Source: Sorghum bicolor
Taxonomy: Eukaryota > Streptophyta > Magnoliopsida > Poales > Poaceae
Direction of reading: 5' to 3'
NCBI RefSeq assembly: GCF_000003195.3
Contig: NC_012872.2
Location: 54,045,695 to 54,109,694 of the forward strand
DNA: 64,000 nucleotides
This document shows, one piece after another, positions 26,057 to 37,413 of the stretch. A program made the translations under genes and the position numbers. How positions within the stretch are numbered: the stretch's first letter is position 1; each line of letters begins with the position of its first letter. Under the pieces are notes generated by a model. That model was given only the letters and a program-made list of their open reading frames with translations. It had not been told where the DNA came from and made no database searches.

Positions 26057-27297
26057 CTTTGCTCGTCCCTGAGCAAAGCTAAAATTAGCAAGAAAATAGG
26101 GGTTACTTTTATGCCTCTTACTACAGGGTTTTTAAGTTATCACTAAGGTCTTAAGTGATTGAAAAACAGAATGATCAAGTCAAGCACTATGTCTCAAGTT
26201 CTTCTGTCTTACCTTTGTTCTGGAGTTTTTTGTAAGTTTCCAAAATAAAACTGAGGCATTTGCCTTCTTCTCGAAAGATATATAAGTAGAGCTTTAAAAA
26301 ATTTTAGCATACTTACTTTGTATTTTGCTATGTCAATGCTCGGAGCAAGGGAGAGGAATGTCATACTCCTAGATCAAGACCTTTGACCTTTTTGAAAAGT
26401 TTGTCATCTCTTACTGGCATATTGCTTATTAGAGGGACCATGGTCTATCATTTTTTTTCTTTTTTTTCAGTCTCTTTTTTTTCAAGTGGGCAGCAAGTAC
26501 CCCTAATTCTACTGTCGGACACATGTCCATTTTTTCCACTCAGGTGGGTATCTTTGTACCCCTAATTCTACTTCGGACACTTGTCCATTTTTACCTCTCG
26601 TCTCACTCTTTTTTTCGAATCAAATTTTTGCATAGTCCCATGCCTCTAACACAATAATACTTCGGAAGAGTGAATCTTTTATATTTTTAAAACAAAAAGA
26701 TCTTGATCTTTGGAGCATGATAATTCTCTCAACCAAAACTACAGGAATTAACAATGGCTTGAACAAAGCAAGTGCCCACAGTTTTAATATTTATATCTTA
26801 TAAGACTCTAGGTATTATGTCAAACAGGATCTCAATTTTTTTTATTTATTATTATTATATTTTTTTAGATTTTTAAAAGATAAAATCTCCAGAACTCTAG
26901 CAAAACATGGAACAAGTTAAATAGTAGCTCAGACCTTCTCATATCATGTTTGTCAATTACCTAGACTTGGATCAAACTTTCTTTTTATTTTATTTAAAAC
27001 TTGGATTACACAAAACTATTGTATATTACTCAAAAGAAAAACTTTATTTGGTTTCATGGTTATGCATTTTTTTATTTCTAAATACTAGTAAATAAAACCA
27101 AGAAAGAAAAGTAATACTTATCTAGATACACGTGGGGGTGCCTCCCCCAAGCTGGATGTTGACATAGTCGTTCACTCTTGTGGCCTGCATGTTCGGTCTC
27201 ACTCTTCTTAAGCCTCAAAATCCTGCACAACCCAAATAGACAACAAAACTTGTGGAGCATGTTAAGGGTTAGGTAATTGTCTAGAGCTTATGAGAGC
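26057..27297 (-). other. Non-coding region between pol and 3' LTR
   Basis: About 1.24 kb without a supported gene. It holds pyrimidine runs at 26450-26482 and a tandem pair of about 55 bp (26489-26544 and 26547-26598; shared GTACCCCTAATTCTACT and GGACAC-TGTCCATTTTT). A C-rich block near 27129-27150 (CCTCCCCCAAGCTGGATG) is a second purine-rich tract on the element strand. The region is conserved in the pol-less relatives at 8285-10030 and, reversed, 3900-5560. Athila relatives may carry an env-like gene in this position; none is readable here. Confidence 0.6.
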
Positions 27298-30200
27298 TTA
27301 ATATGAGAATTTTATGAACTCAATCACATCAAGTTCCTCTACCAGGTTGTTTTGTGGCTCGAGATAGATTTTCAAGCGTTGACCATTTACCTTAAAAGTG
27401 TTACCTATGTCGTCTTGGATGGTAATGGCTCCATGAGTTGAAGTGTCAATAACCTTGTATGGTCCAGCCCACTTACTTCGTAGCTTACCATGCCCAAAGA
27501 GCTTAACTCTTGAATTGAATAGTAGAACCTTATCTCCAGGCTTAAACTCCTTGTGCTTGATTCTCTTATCATGCCATCGTTTTGTTCTCTCTTTATAGAT
27601 CCTTGAATTGTGGTAGGCTTTCTCTCTCCATTCTTCTAGCTCAGATAGTTGCATCAGACGATTCTCGCTAGCAAAGTGGAGATCCATGTTCCATTTCTTG
27701 AGTGCCCAATGAGCCTTAAACTCTACTTCCACAGGCAAATGACAAGTTTTTCCATATACAAGTTGATAAGGTGACATGCCTATGGGTGTTTTGAATGCGG
27801 TTCTATATGCCCAAAGTGCATCAGGAAGTTTGTCCTTCCACCCCTTACCCATCTCATCTACGGTCTTTTGTAAAATATTTTTGATTTGTTTGTTAGATGT
27901 TTCGGCTTGACCGCTAGTCTGAGGATGGTATGGTGTTGCGACATTGTGTCGAACTCCATGATCGGCTAGGTACTTCCGGAAGATTTTGTCGATGAAGTGG
28001 GAACCTCCATCGCTTATAACTATCTGGGGTATACCAAAGCGAGGAAAGATTACTTCATGGAACATTCTCTTGGCATGTTTTGAATCAGCTGATCGACAAG
28101 GTAGGGCTTCTACCCATTTGGACACATAGTCCATAGCTACTAAGATATACTCGCAATTCCCGGACATAGGGAATGGCCCCATGAAATCAATGCCCCAAAC
28201 ATCAAAAAGTTCTACTTGAAGATTATTTGTAAGAGGCATTTCATTTCGTGAGTTGATATTCCCATGTTTTTGACATCGGTGGCATCTCCTGACAAAGTCC
28301 TTTGTATCTTCATACATCGTTGGCCAGAAAAAACCACTTTGCCAAATTTTAGCATGTGTCCGAAATGCTCCATAGTGTCTTCCATATGGCGAGGCATGGC
28401 ATCTTTCCATAATTTGAGTAGCCTCAGCCATAGGAACACACCTTCTCAAGAGTCCATCAGCGCAGACTCGGAAAAGATATGGCTCATCCCAAAGGTGGAA
28501 ACGACTATCGTGAAGCAACTTACTTTTGTTTGCACCAGGTGGGACATAGCCTTTTACTATAAAGTTTACGATGTCTGCGTACCATGGATCTGCATGTGTT
28601 ATCTTAAGTAGGGTGTCATCCCTTAGGTAGTCATTTATGGGAAGTTCATCATGTGTTTCCTTATATTGAAGCCTAGACAAGTGGTCGGCTACGGAATTCT
28701 CAACTCCCTTCCTATCTCGGATTTCTATGTCAAAGTCTTGGAGTAGAAGAATCCATCGAATTAGACGAGGCTTAGCATCTTTCTTAGTGAGGAGGTACTT
28801 GAGAGCAGCATGGTCTGAATAGATGATTATCTTTGCCCCCACTAAGTAAGATCTAAACTTGTCTATAGCAAAGACAATAGCCAAAAGCTCTTTTTCAGTT
28901 GTAGTGTAATTGAGCTGTGGTCCAGACAAGGTTTTGCTAGCGTAGGATATGGCATAATGCTTTTTATCCTTGGTTTGTCCTAAAACGGCACCAACCGCAA
29001 AATCGCTAGCATCACACATGATCTCAAAAGGAAGATTCCAATCAGGTGGTTGGATGATTGGGGCTGAGATGAGTGCTTTCTTAAGAGTTTGAAAAGATTC
29101 ATGACACTCATCACTAAAGATGAAAGGTGCATCCTTAGCTAGGAGACTAGTTAGGGGTCTAGCAATTTGAGAGAAGTTCTTGATAAAGCGTCTATAGAAC
29201 CCTGCATGTCCCAAAAAGCTACGGATTCCTTTCACATTCGTGGGAGGTGGAAGTTTTTTAATAACTTCAATCTTTGCTTTGTCCACCTCTATACCACGTT
29301 CGGACACTTTATGTCCTAGCACTATTCCTTCCTGAACCATAAAATGGCATTTCTCCCAGTTTAGGATTTCACATCGCTGCAAGACTCTATCTAAATTCTC
29401 CAAACAATGATCGAAGGTTTTGCCATAGACGGTAAAATCATCCACGAAAACCTCCATGATCTTCTCAATCATGTCCGAGAAAATAGACATCATGCACCGT
29501 TGGAAAGAAGCTGGAGCATTTGCACAATCCGAACGACATTCGTCGGTATGCATAAGTTCCATACGGGCATGTAAAGGTAGTCTTTTCTTGGTCATCTGGG
29601 TGGATTGGGATTTGGTGATATCTAGAATAACCATCAAGGAAACAAAAGAAAGAGTGGTTTGCAAGCCGTTCCAACATTTCATCAATGAAGGGTAACGGAA
29701 AATGATCTTTCTTTGTAGCCTGATTGAGTTTTCGATAGTCAATACACATACGCCACCCAGTGACAATTTGTTGAGGGATGAGTTCATTCTTCTCATTCCT
29801 AACGACCATCATTCCTCCTTTCTTTGGCACTACTTGGACAGGTCTAACCCACTCACTATGTGGCACAGGATAAATAATCCCAGCACGATAGAGTTTGAGG
29901 ACCTCTTTCTTAACAACCTCTCGCATAGCATTGTTAAGTCTCCGTTGTGGTTCCCTTGAAGGTGTAAAATTGGGATCAATAGGGATACGATGAGTGCAGA
30001 GAATGGGACTAATGCCCGTGAGATCCTCGAGAGAGTAGCCAAATGATGATCTATGTCTTTCAAGAACAGTGACAAGTTGTTGTGTTTCATAATCGGAAAG
30101 CTTGTCACTGATAATTACTGGAGTTTTTGGATTATTGTGCAAAAAGACATATCTAAGGCCAGAAGGAAGAGGTTTTAATTCTATCGAAGGAGGTGAGAGT

Positions 30201-31741
30201 TGTTCATTTTTGTCTAGCTCAACGGGTTCTACCAACTCTTCTTCTTCTTGAACAAAGTGTTCATGATTAAAGAATGGTTGGGCCATCTCCTCTTGAGTCA
30301 GCATTAAGATCTCCTCAATAGGATCTGGTTCAAGTTTGGGTTCCACTATCGTGTTAATTGATCTAGCTAGAGGAACAACAATAGTGGAATTCCCGACCTT
30401 GAAGTCTAAATGACCTCGTTGTGGATGTTCTTGTAGAAGTTTCATGATTGGTCTGCCAATCAAGAGAGGAATCTCCGGTATGTCGTAAATGTGAAAATCT
30501 AGACATATTCCAGAGTCCTTGATTCTAACAGGAACTGCCCTTAATACCCCATGGCTTTCTAGAATTAATCCAGATGGACTTTGTAAAAGTTTTTGGGATG
30601 GGGTTATGGACTCGTTGGGATAAAGAGTGTCAGCTAACTCCTTGGAAATAACATTTATCCCAACATATGGATTGTAGTGGACCTTCCTAGGGGACCCTCT
30701 AATTTGGCACAGAAGAATGGTTGAAGGGATGATGATTCGAGCTACCTCAAGAGACAGCTCAGCTTCTGTTAGCCATTCATAACTCAGAATAGCCGAAAGG
30801 TTTTTGATGTGTTCTATGTCAACAGATCCTACTCTTAGAATGGATTTAGTGGTCCTTGCTAGAGGTCGTGTTTGGATAGGAAAATTCGAGGTGTTTCCAT
30901 AATCTTCAAAAAGATTTTCCTCGAATTCAAAGGGATGCTCTAAAGGTGGTAGTTCATCATCCCTTAATTGGTTTTGTATTCCCTTATTAGGAGGTTTCTC
31001 TATAACCAAATTACTAGATGGGTCAGGTGGAATTTCTAACTCGGTTGCAAGTTCCTCATCTTTTGGTTTAGGATCAGGCTCGACTTCAGGAAACTCATCA
31101 AAAATGCCTGTGTAAGGGGTATTTTCAAGGATTCTCTCTAGGATAGCTCTCCCCTCATCTGTGAGTTTGTGTGTGAATGAGCCTCCTGAAGCAATGTCGA
31201 GGTGAAGAGCAGCTTCCTTGTTTAGACCACGATAAAAGTGGTAGTACAATACATGGTCAGGTAGGGAAAGGTTTGGACCGGAATTGCTAAGGCTTGTGAA
31301 TCTAGTCCAAGTTGCTCCTAAAGTTTCCTTCTCTCTTTGTTTGAATGTAAGAATTTCGATTCTAAGGTCAGCGATTCGAAAAAGTGGGAAGAAAGCAAGA
31401 AAAAAGTTGTCCCGAAGTTCATCCCAATTTCCATTAACGCCTCCTACAGAATGAGCATACCACTTTTTTGCTCTTCCCAAAAGGGAGAACGGAAATAATT
31501 TCCATTTAAGGGTTTCTTGTGTCATGCCGGAAATAGATCGGCAAGAGCACAACTGCTCAAATTCTCTAAGGTAGGTGTATGGATCTTCATCTACTTGCCC
31601 AGAGAAGGGTTGCTCCTGAATCATGGCTATTAGATCAGGGCCGAGGTCGTAGCCATCTGTAAGAATTGGATGTGATGATGGTGGTGGCTCCAATAACTCG
31701 CCCTTTGGAGCAAAGAATTTATAGATAGGAGTGAAATCCAT
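27298..31741 (-). pseudogene. Ty3 gag-pol polyprotein with one frameshift
   Basis: The start is taken at the ATG at 31739-31741 (MDFTPIYKFF); the open frame extends upstream to 31825 but the shorter start fits gag better. Order on the minus strand: gag (about 31740-30950, with the FPFSLLGRAKKWY core), a protease-like region (about 30740-30420), RT (about 29990-29380; LDGYSRYHQ and VDDF), RNase H (about 29040-28650; [13 protein letters not shown]), integrase (zinc part about 28410-28270; catalytic D, D, E in [16 protein letters not shown] and SGQAETSN) to 27298. One extra base in the three-T run at 29519-29521 shifts the frame inside RT, just before the NAPASF stretch. No other break is seen. 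No CCHC knuckle is visible in gag, and the protease-like part lacks the usual DSG/DTG. Confidence 0.88.
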
Positions 31742-31834
31742 GTGGTATGGTGAAAATGGTAAGGTGAGTGTGGTAAAAAAGGAAAATAAAAAGGATACAC
31801 GGATGACTTGGTTCGAAACTAGCACATCTACTGT

Positions 31835-31852
31835 TCCCCGGCAACGGCGCCA
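31835..31852 (-). other. Primer binding site, tRNA-Asp type
   Basis: TCCCCGGCAACGGCGCCA on the plus strand matches the 3' end of plant tRNA-Asp with CCA over all 18 bases. It lies 7 bp from the inner edge of the 5' LTR. It is identical to the site at 12099-12116. Confidence 0.93.
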
Positions 31853-31859
31853 GAAAGCT

Positions 31860-33159
31860 TGTTGGGTATTTTAAACGCAAACAGAAAAATCCGCAAGCGC
31901 ACGGATACCGATGTAGACTTCACCTGGGAGTATTCCAGAGTATCGATTTTCCACAGGTAACGTGAGTGTACTAATTAAGAATCAAGATCGCCCAAGGATA
32001 ACTATATAATTGTTTTTGGTGGGAAGAGAGGAAGTTTCCTGAGAGTTCTCTAGTTGATCTAAGAATCAAGTACTTCAAGATTATCTATTTCGGGACATCA
32101 GAACACTAACCACAGAAAGAGATGAGAAGGGGGCTAGGAAGCTCTGACTACGGTCCTACAAACACCGATCCGAACGAGGTGGAATACGTCGACCGTTAGG
32201 GCTGTCACTACCCTAGGGCTACCACAACAATCCGCAGGATTGGGTGCAATTCCAGATAATTGCAAGACTAAACACCACGTCTAATCTATTAATTACTACT
32301 CTAATGTTGCAAAGATTAGAGCACTTGATGCAAGCGGGAATCCAATAAATAACTTGAATGTAAATAAAAGTAATTAAAGAACTCAGGATTATGAATTGAA
32401 GAACCTGGAGAACGATGAAGAATGAACCAGTTGCTGCAAAAGTACAATGTTGAGGAAGATCCGACAGATCCGGCTCCTCCTCCTCCGCTCTCCTCTTCTC
32501 TCTCCCTATTTTCTAGATTACAACTAGAACTAACTAGAACTATAACTAGAGGAACTAGAACTAGAACTAGATGAACTAGAACTAGATCTAGATGAACTAG
32601 AGGTAGAACTAGAAGAACTAGAGGGATCCTCTCTACTTGGATGAAGAATTGAAACCCTAACTTTGATTCTGTAGAAGAGGTATGATCTCCAGGGGCCAGG
32701 GGGCCTTGCTTATATAGTCTTTTCAGATGAATCTGGGCCGTCGGATCAAACCGACATTGATCGTGTGGTTTTCCTTGAAGTATTAGGTCGGTGGAGCATG
32801 ATCCCAGAGCTTCACCCTGATTGGTCTAGGGGGGAGGGCGGGCGCCCAGTAAGGGAGGGCGGGCGCCCAGTAAGGGAGGGCGGGCGCCCAGTGCCCGGCT
32901 CCGTCACGTCTCCCGTTCGCTCCCGTGGCTTCTGGACTCTTCTAGATGGCAGATAATTGCGCGTCAAGTTAATATCCCTATGTAAACCCGACGTGTGGGC
33001 CTTTCTTTCATATTTCCTGATAACCCCCTACAGAAATAGACAAACACCAAAACTCATGGAATTCTGTCAGATAAAACCCTAAGTCTAGGTGTTGGTTGCA
33101 TATAAGTCCTTTTCCATGATTAGTTGATGGTTAAATGTGAGCATTAAGGACCGTCAACA
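31860..33159 (-). repeat. 5' LTR of the Athila-like element
   Basis: 1300 bp, same ends as the 3' LTR. It carries three copies of the GGGAGGGCGGGCGCCC unit (32831-32892) and one more GAACTAGAACTAGAT-type unit than the 3' LTR (about 32555-32600). The minus-strand TATA-type CTATATAAGC is at about 32709-32718. Confidence 0.93.
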
Positions 33160-36100
33160 AGCACCACCTCGTTGCAGCAGGGTCACGGCCGGGAGTAGCG
33201 CCACCATCGACAATCGAGCCCCGAGCAGCAGCAGCTCGGCCACGTCTTCGTCGAACTGCCTCGCCACGCCGCGGACGTCACAGAGCACCGCCGCGCTGAA
33301 GCTGGCCATGACCACGCTGAAGCCACCCATGACCGCACCGGATAGGCCCTCCTCCACCACTCCATCGAGCGCTGCCACCCTAGCCTCAGTCTGCGTCTAG
33401 GAGCCGCGACCGCCATTCCCGCCATGACGTCGCCTGCAACCACGGCGCCCGAGTACCTCAGCTGCGATGCCAAGCCACCACGGTGCCCTGCTCCACCGTC
33501 GCGCCAGCCAGGACCACCTCCGCGTCACGCTGTGAGCACAACGTTGCCTTGTCGAGCTCTCCTCCTCTGCTGCAACCGAAGCCTATGGTTCGTCCTCGTC
33601 TCCAGCAACAGTCGCACCGCACCCCGTCACTGCTCCACTGCTGTTGGGTAAGCCACCAATGGCCAAGCTCTATCCTTTTCCACTTTATCGTTAATGTTGC
33701 CACTGTCCTTGCAGAGATCGGCCTTCGTGTCGTGTTTTGCCGCTGTCACAGGGAGGCCACAGACCTGCTGCGCCTTCCACAGAGCCGCAACACCGAGCCT
33801 ACCTCGTTGCCGACCAAGACCGTGCCTTTCCCATTGCTGTAGCACCAACCGAACATGACAGATGCACCCCAGCCACCTGCTGCACACCGCGACCAAGCTG
33901 TAGAAGCCCTCTGCCATCCTCGCCACCAAGGTAGAACCCTAGTCGACGCCGACAAAAAACCCTTTTTGCTTTTGTACATCTTTCTATCATCATTCATACA
34001 TGTCGTACACCTTTCACATGATTTATCTATATCCATGCCTGTGTCGTGCCTTCGTGTCGGTCTATTTATCTCTCTCTATCTTGTGCTATTGGAAATGTGT
34101 TACTTCGAGTTGTCAATGTGTCTTTGTGTTATCAGTGGTCGAGTCGTGATTTCCTTGTGTGATTGTCGTTGGACCGTGCCTTCGAACCGATTTGGGAAAT
34201 GGTAGTGCATTCGATCATTTCGATCGTGGGTTCATTCCGCCATGATCGCGATGCCGAGCATAACGCATTCCTCGTGTTTAGTTGACTTCGTTGAACTATG
34301 GTCGTTTGCTCTTATCCCCGTCCCTAGGGTTTGATCATTGCGGACTCGATATTCATAACGACGCGGTTCTTACCCGCACCTTTGAGTCCTCTGTGATCTA
34401 GTCTAGTGGGATACAGATTAGGAGCAACCCTTGTGGAATAGTCGGAAGCCAACTCGTTAGGTGAAGCTCATGGCCACGAGTCCACCTTGCCATGACCATC
34501 GGGCTTTACCCCATTTCTCGTGTGTTTATCATAACCACCTCGTATGCTTGTACCATCCTGGCTAGAGCATTCCCTCGAACCTAGTGGTGACAACCGCATC
34601 GCTACGGGCCTTAGGAATAGCCTCGTGCCGATTTAGTTGCACAGTCGTGGTACCCTACAAGTAGGTTTGGATCGTGGGGTCGTATCTCTTTTATCGAACT
34701 ATCATTCATTCCATGGTGAGTTGGTTGAAAGAGTGTGATTTCATTCTTCTTCTCTCTTGTTCTCAAGCCTCGTCGATCCAGCAAGATGTGGATTGAGCCC
34801 CTTTCGCTTGTTTGATGTTTTGTTTCCAATCCCACGATTCCCGCCGTTGCTATAGCGAGCGGATCAATGGAAAGTGAAACCCGTGTCTTTTCTTGCCTTT
34901 TTGGTTCTTCGTGCTTAAACTCTTGTATGCTTGTACCTATATGACCATAGCATTTCTTTGGTTCTAGTGGTGACAACCGCACTGCTAAGGACCCTAGGAA
35001 TGTCTTAGTGCATTAAGTGTACCCAGGTCGTGGTACCCTACAAGTAGCTTGAGCACTCGTGTTCTATAGTGTGTCACTCCTTATAATGCCTCGTCTCCTG
35101 CCATGACATGAGTATTGGAAGGAGTGGACCACTCCTTGTCTCTTTCTCTTGCATTCCACCCTCTCTTGACTCTCGTCAATCATAATGGCGTACGGGTTGA
35201 GAGAGATCAGAGTTTCTTGTGCTTACAACCGTTTGGTTCTCGTCAATCTTTGTGACGCTTGGATCGAAAGTTCGTAAGCCGTGGTGTTTACTTAGAATGA
35301 GTTAGAGTCTACGCCTTTGTTATTAAAGCCATACAGGTCGACACGATCGACCCGAGAAGTACCGGCTAGGCGAAGACTCCAGCTTGTACTTAGTGAACAA
35401 CCATTCCCGTTTCTTTTAGCCCAGGGATCGGACATCCGCCGAGAGGGCTAAGCCATTATCCTTTTGGTGCTCTTTTAGTGCAGTTGTTCTTTAGTGTTTT
35501 GCCATCTCTTTTGCAGTCTTTCTAAGTCTAGCGGTTTGATTGTTTCGCCTTGTTTGTCGCTTTCGAGGTAGTTGCTTTGGTTAGCGTTGATCGGATCGGA
35601 ACCAGTTGAAGGAAGGACATGCAGATAGAAGAAAGACCTTGTATGAGTACAACTACAAGTGAATTGAGGATCTTGGAAATGTCACTCGACAGGTGCCACG
35701 TCCCACCCAACCTCGTAGAATCCTATTAGACATGCAATAATATAGATGCTAGTGCTTTACTTTTATGCAAATGAACTGAGATAGGTTGCATGGTAGGAAT
35801 GCTTGTGAGCCATTACCTTGTTGCAACCTATAACCCTCGCACACCCGCTGTTAGGTTAGACGCCTGCATACTACTTGCTACTGCTTCTACTACGCATTAT
35901 ATCTGTGATGTGATGCATTGTGGAGGATTGGATGTGAGTGGATAAGGCACGTGGTGCCAATAACTAGATAACGAGGTGATAATGGACTTGGGGAGATCTT
36001 AGCGTGTGTCTTGGGTGTGTGGTGAGGGTCGAGTCGACCAAGCAGGATCTACGACGAGTCTTGAGACAAGTCTTGCCGGGGAATGCTACCTGGGTGTTCT

Positions 36101-37413
36101 CCATGAGAGATACCTGTGGCGGGTACATGTAACAGGGAGAGGTCCCGGAGTGGAGTGTCTTCGTGGGACGAAGCACCGGGATGGGAGGTGCTGTTTAGCA
36201 CGGGGTAGCCGGATGTCCCGTCGAGCGGAGCATCGGTTGGCCCCTCGTGAAGATGTCATGTTCGGTCACCCTAAGGACTGAGATGTTCTGAGAACCGGTT
36301 CGTAGGAAGCCTTGCACCCCACTCGCTCTTATGGGGAGGAGACGGATGTACAACCAGCTAGGGCGGTGCCACTACTACTAGGTTGTTGGTAGATAGTGTA
36401 GGGAGGTACGGGCATGAGGACCCACACCCTCCTAAGACAGTGTAGTGACCTTTGGGGGCCCGGTACTACGCCTCACAGTCTCAGCGTATCGGTGGTACTC
36501 CGGTATGGTCCCAGTTCTGAGTGGTAGGGTGGCATCTGCTTAGTTGGAAGGCAGCCCGGCATCAGCCTAGGTGGGGCACTCCACTGATGATGGTGATCTT
36601 GTGGTTAGTGCAAACCTCTGCAGAGTTTCTGGTTGATCGATCGATACATATGTCGTCTTTTCGGCTATGGACCTTTCCTGTGTTTCCTCTTCACTTGACT
36701 AGTGAGAGGAGTCCTTTCTATCTTCCTTTGGGTTTGTGTTGGATCCGGCGTTGGCCGTTGAGGCAAGGCACGAGCGGGAGTCGTACTTGCCGCCTAGAGA
36801 GTGAGAGTGTGGTGAGATGGGTGTGATGGGATGGATGGATGGATGGATGGATGGATGGATGGATGGATGGATGGATGGATGGATGTGTGGATGAGATGGA
36901 TTAAAACTTGATGAATTTTTATTAAATATTGATGAACTTGTATAGGAAAAACTACAGCCATATATACAGGCCTCTTGATCTGCCCTTTGCATTCCACTTA
37001 CCACAAAGCTTACGCAAAAGCATAGGGTGGAGCCAGTGGCCAGTACAAATCGTACTAAAAATTGTTTAACAGGTTTTGAACGTGGTCTATGACGATAACT
37101 ATGGAGGATATAAGGATTAGGTGGTCTCGTTCCTGCGCTCAAGTTTCGTTCGGAGATGAAGGCTACGCCCGCTGATAAACTACGCCGACTCTGATGATTG
37201 TCTGTGAAGGAGGAGCCTTCACCGCTGACGCGCTACATCAACTCCGATAAGGACCCGTGTGTGTTTCTGATAGAAAACGATGTAAAAGGCTTGTTGACCA
37301 AGAGTTGTAAAGTAAATGTGTTGTAATCTTATTTTTCACGATGTATGACTATGATAACAGCTGATATATGATAATGTGATGGCTCAATTTCTGAATTATC
37401 ACCTTTGTGGAAA
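33160..37413 (+). repeat. Right part of the old long LTR-type repeat
   Basis: Resumes the repeat broken at 24778 and runs to about 37413, after which the text changes. No coding sequence: all ORFs are short and overlap on both strands. A segment is duplicated in tandem about 380 bp apart: CTAGTGGTGACAACCGCA near 34580 and 34965, and GTCGTGGTACCCTACAAGTAG near 34645 and 35027. About 36790-37100 looks like an inserted or unrelated patch with a microsatellite. The element identity is inferred from layout and low coding content. Confidence 0.5.
36831..36885. repeat. (ATGG)n microsatellite
   Basis: About 13-14 uninterrupted ATGG units over 55 bp. On the minus strand it produces a His-Pro-Ser-Ile repeat in an ORF, which I regard as an artefact. 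Confidence 0.97.

Larger units (their letters stand above)
24779..33159 (-). mobile_element. Athila-like Ty3 LTR retrotransposon, nearly complete
   Basis: 8381 bp on the minus strand: 5' LTR 31860-33159, PBS 31835-31852, gag-pol 31741-27298, about 1.26 kb non-coding, PPT 26039-26056, 3' LTR 24779-26038. The order gag, protease-like, RT, RNase H, integrase is the Ty3 order. The tRNA-Asp primer site, lack of a chromodomain and RT/integrase wording point to the Athila/Tat side of the family. No env-like ORF remains between pol and the 3' LTR. The two LTRs differ by few substitutions plus indels in tandem repeats, so insertion looks recent. No 5-bp target duplication is seen (ATGTT left, AGCAC right). 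Confidence 0.9.

Noticed and set aside
36831..36885. Possible CRISPR or satellite array
   Set aside because: Simple tetranucleotide repeat without spacers, in a plant nuclear repeat.
36699..37142. Minus-strand ORF with a His-Pro-Ser-Ile repeat
   Set aside because: Encoded by the (ATGG)n microsatellite; no other support.
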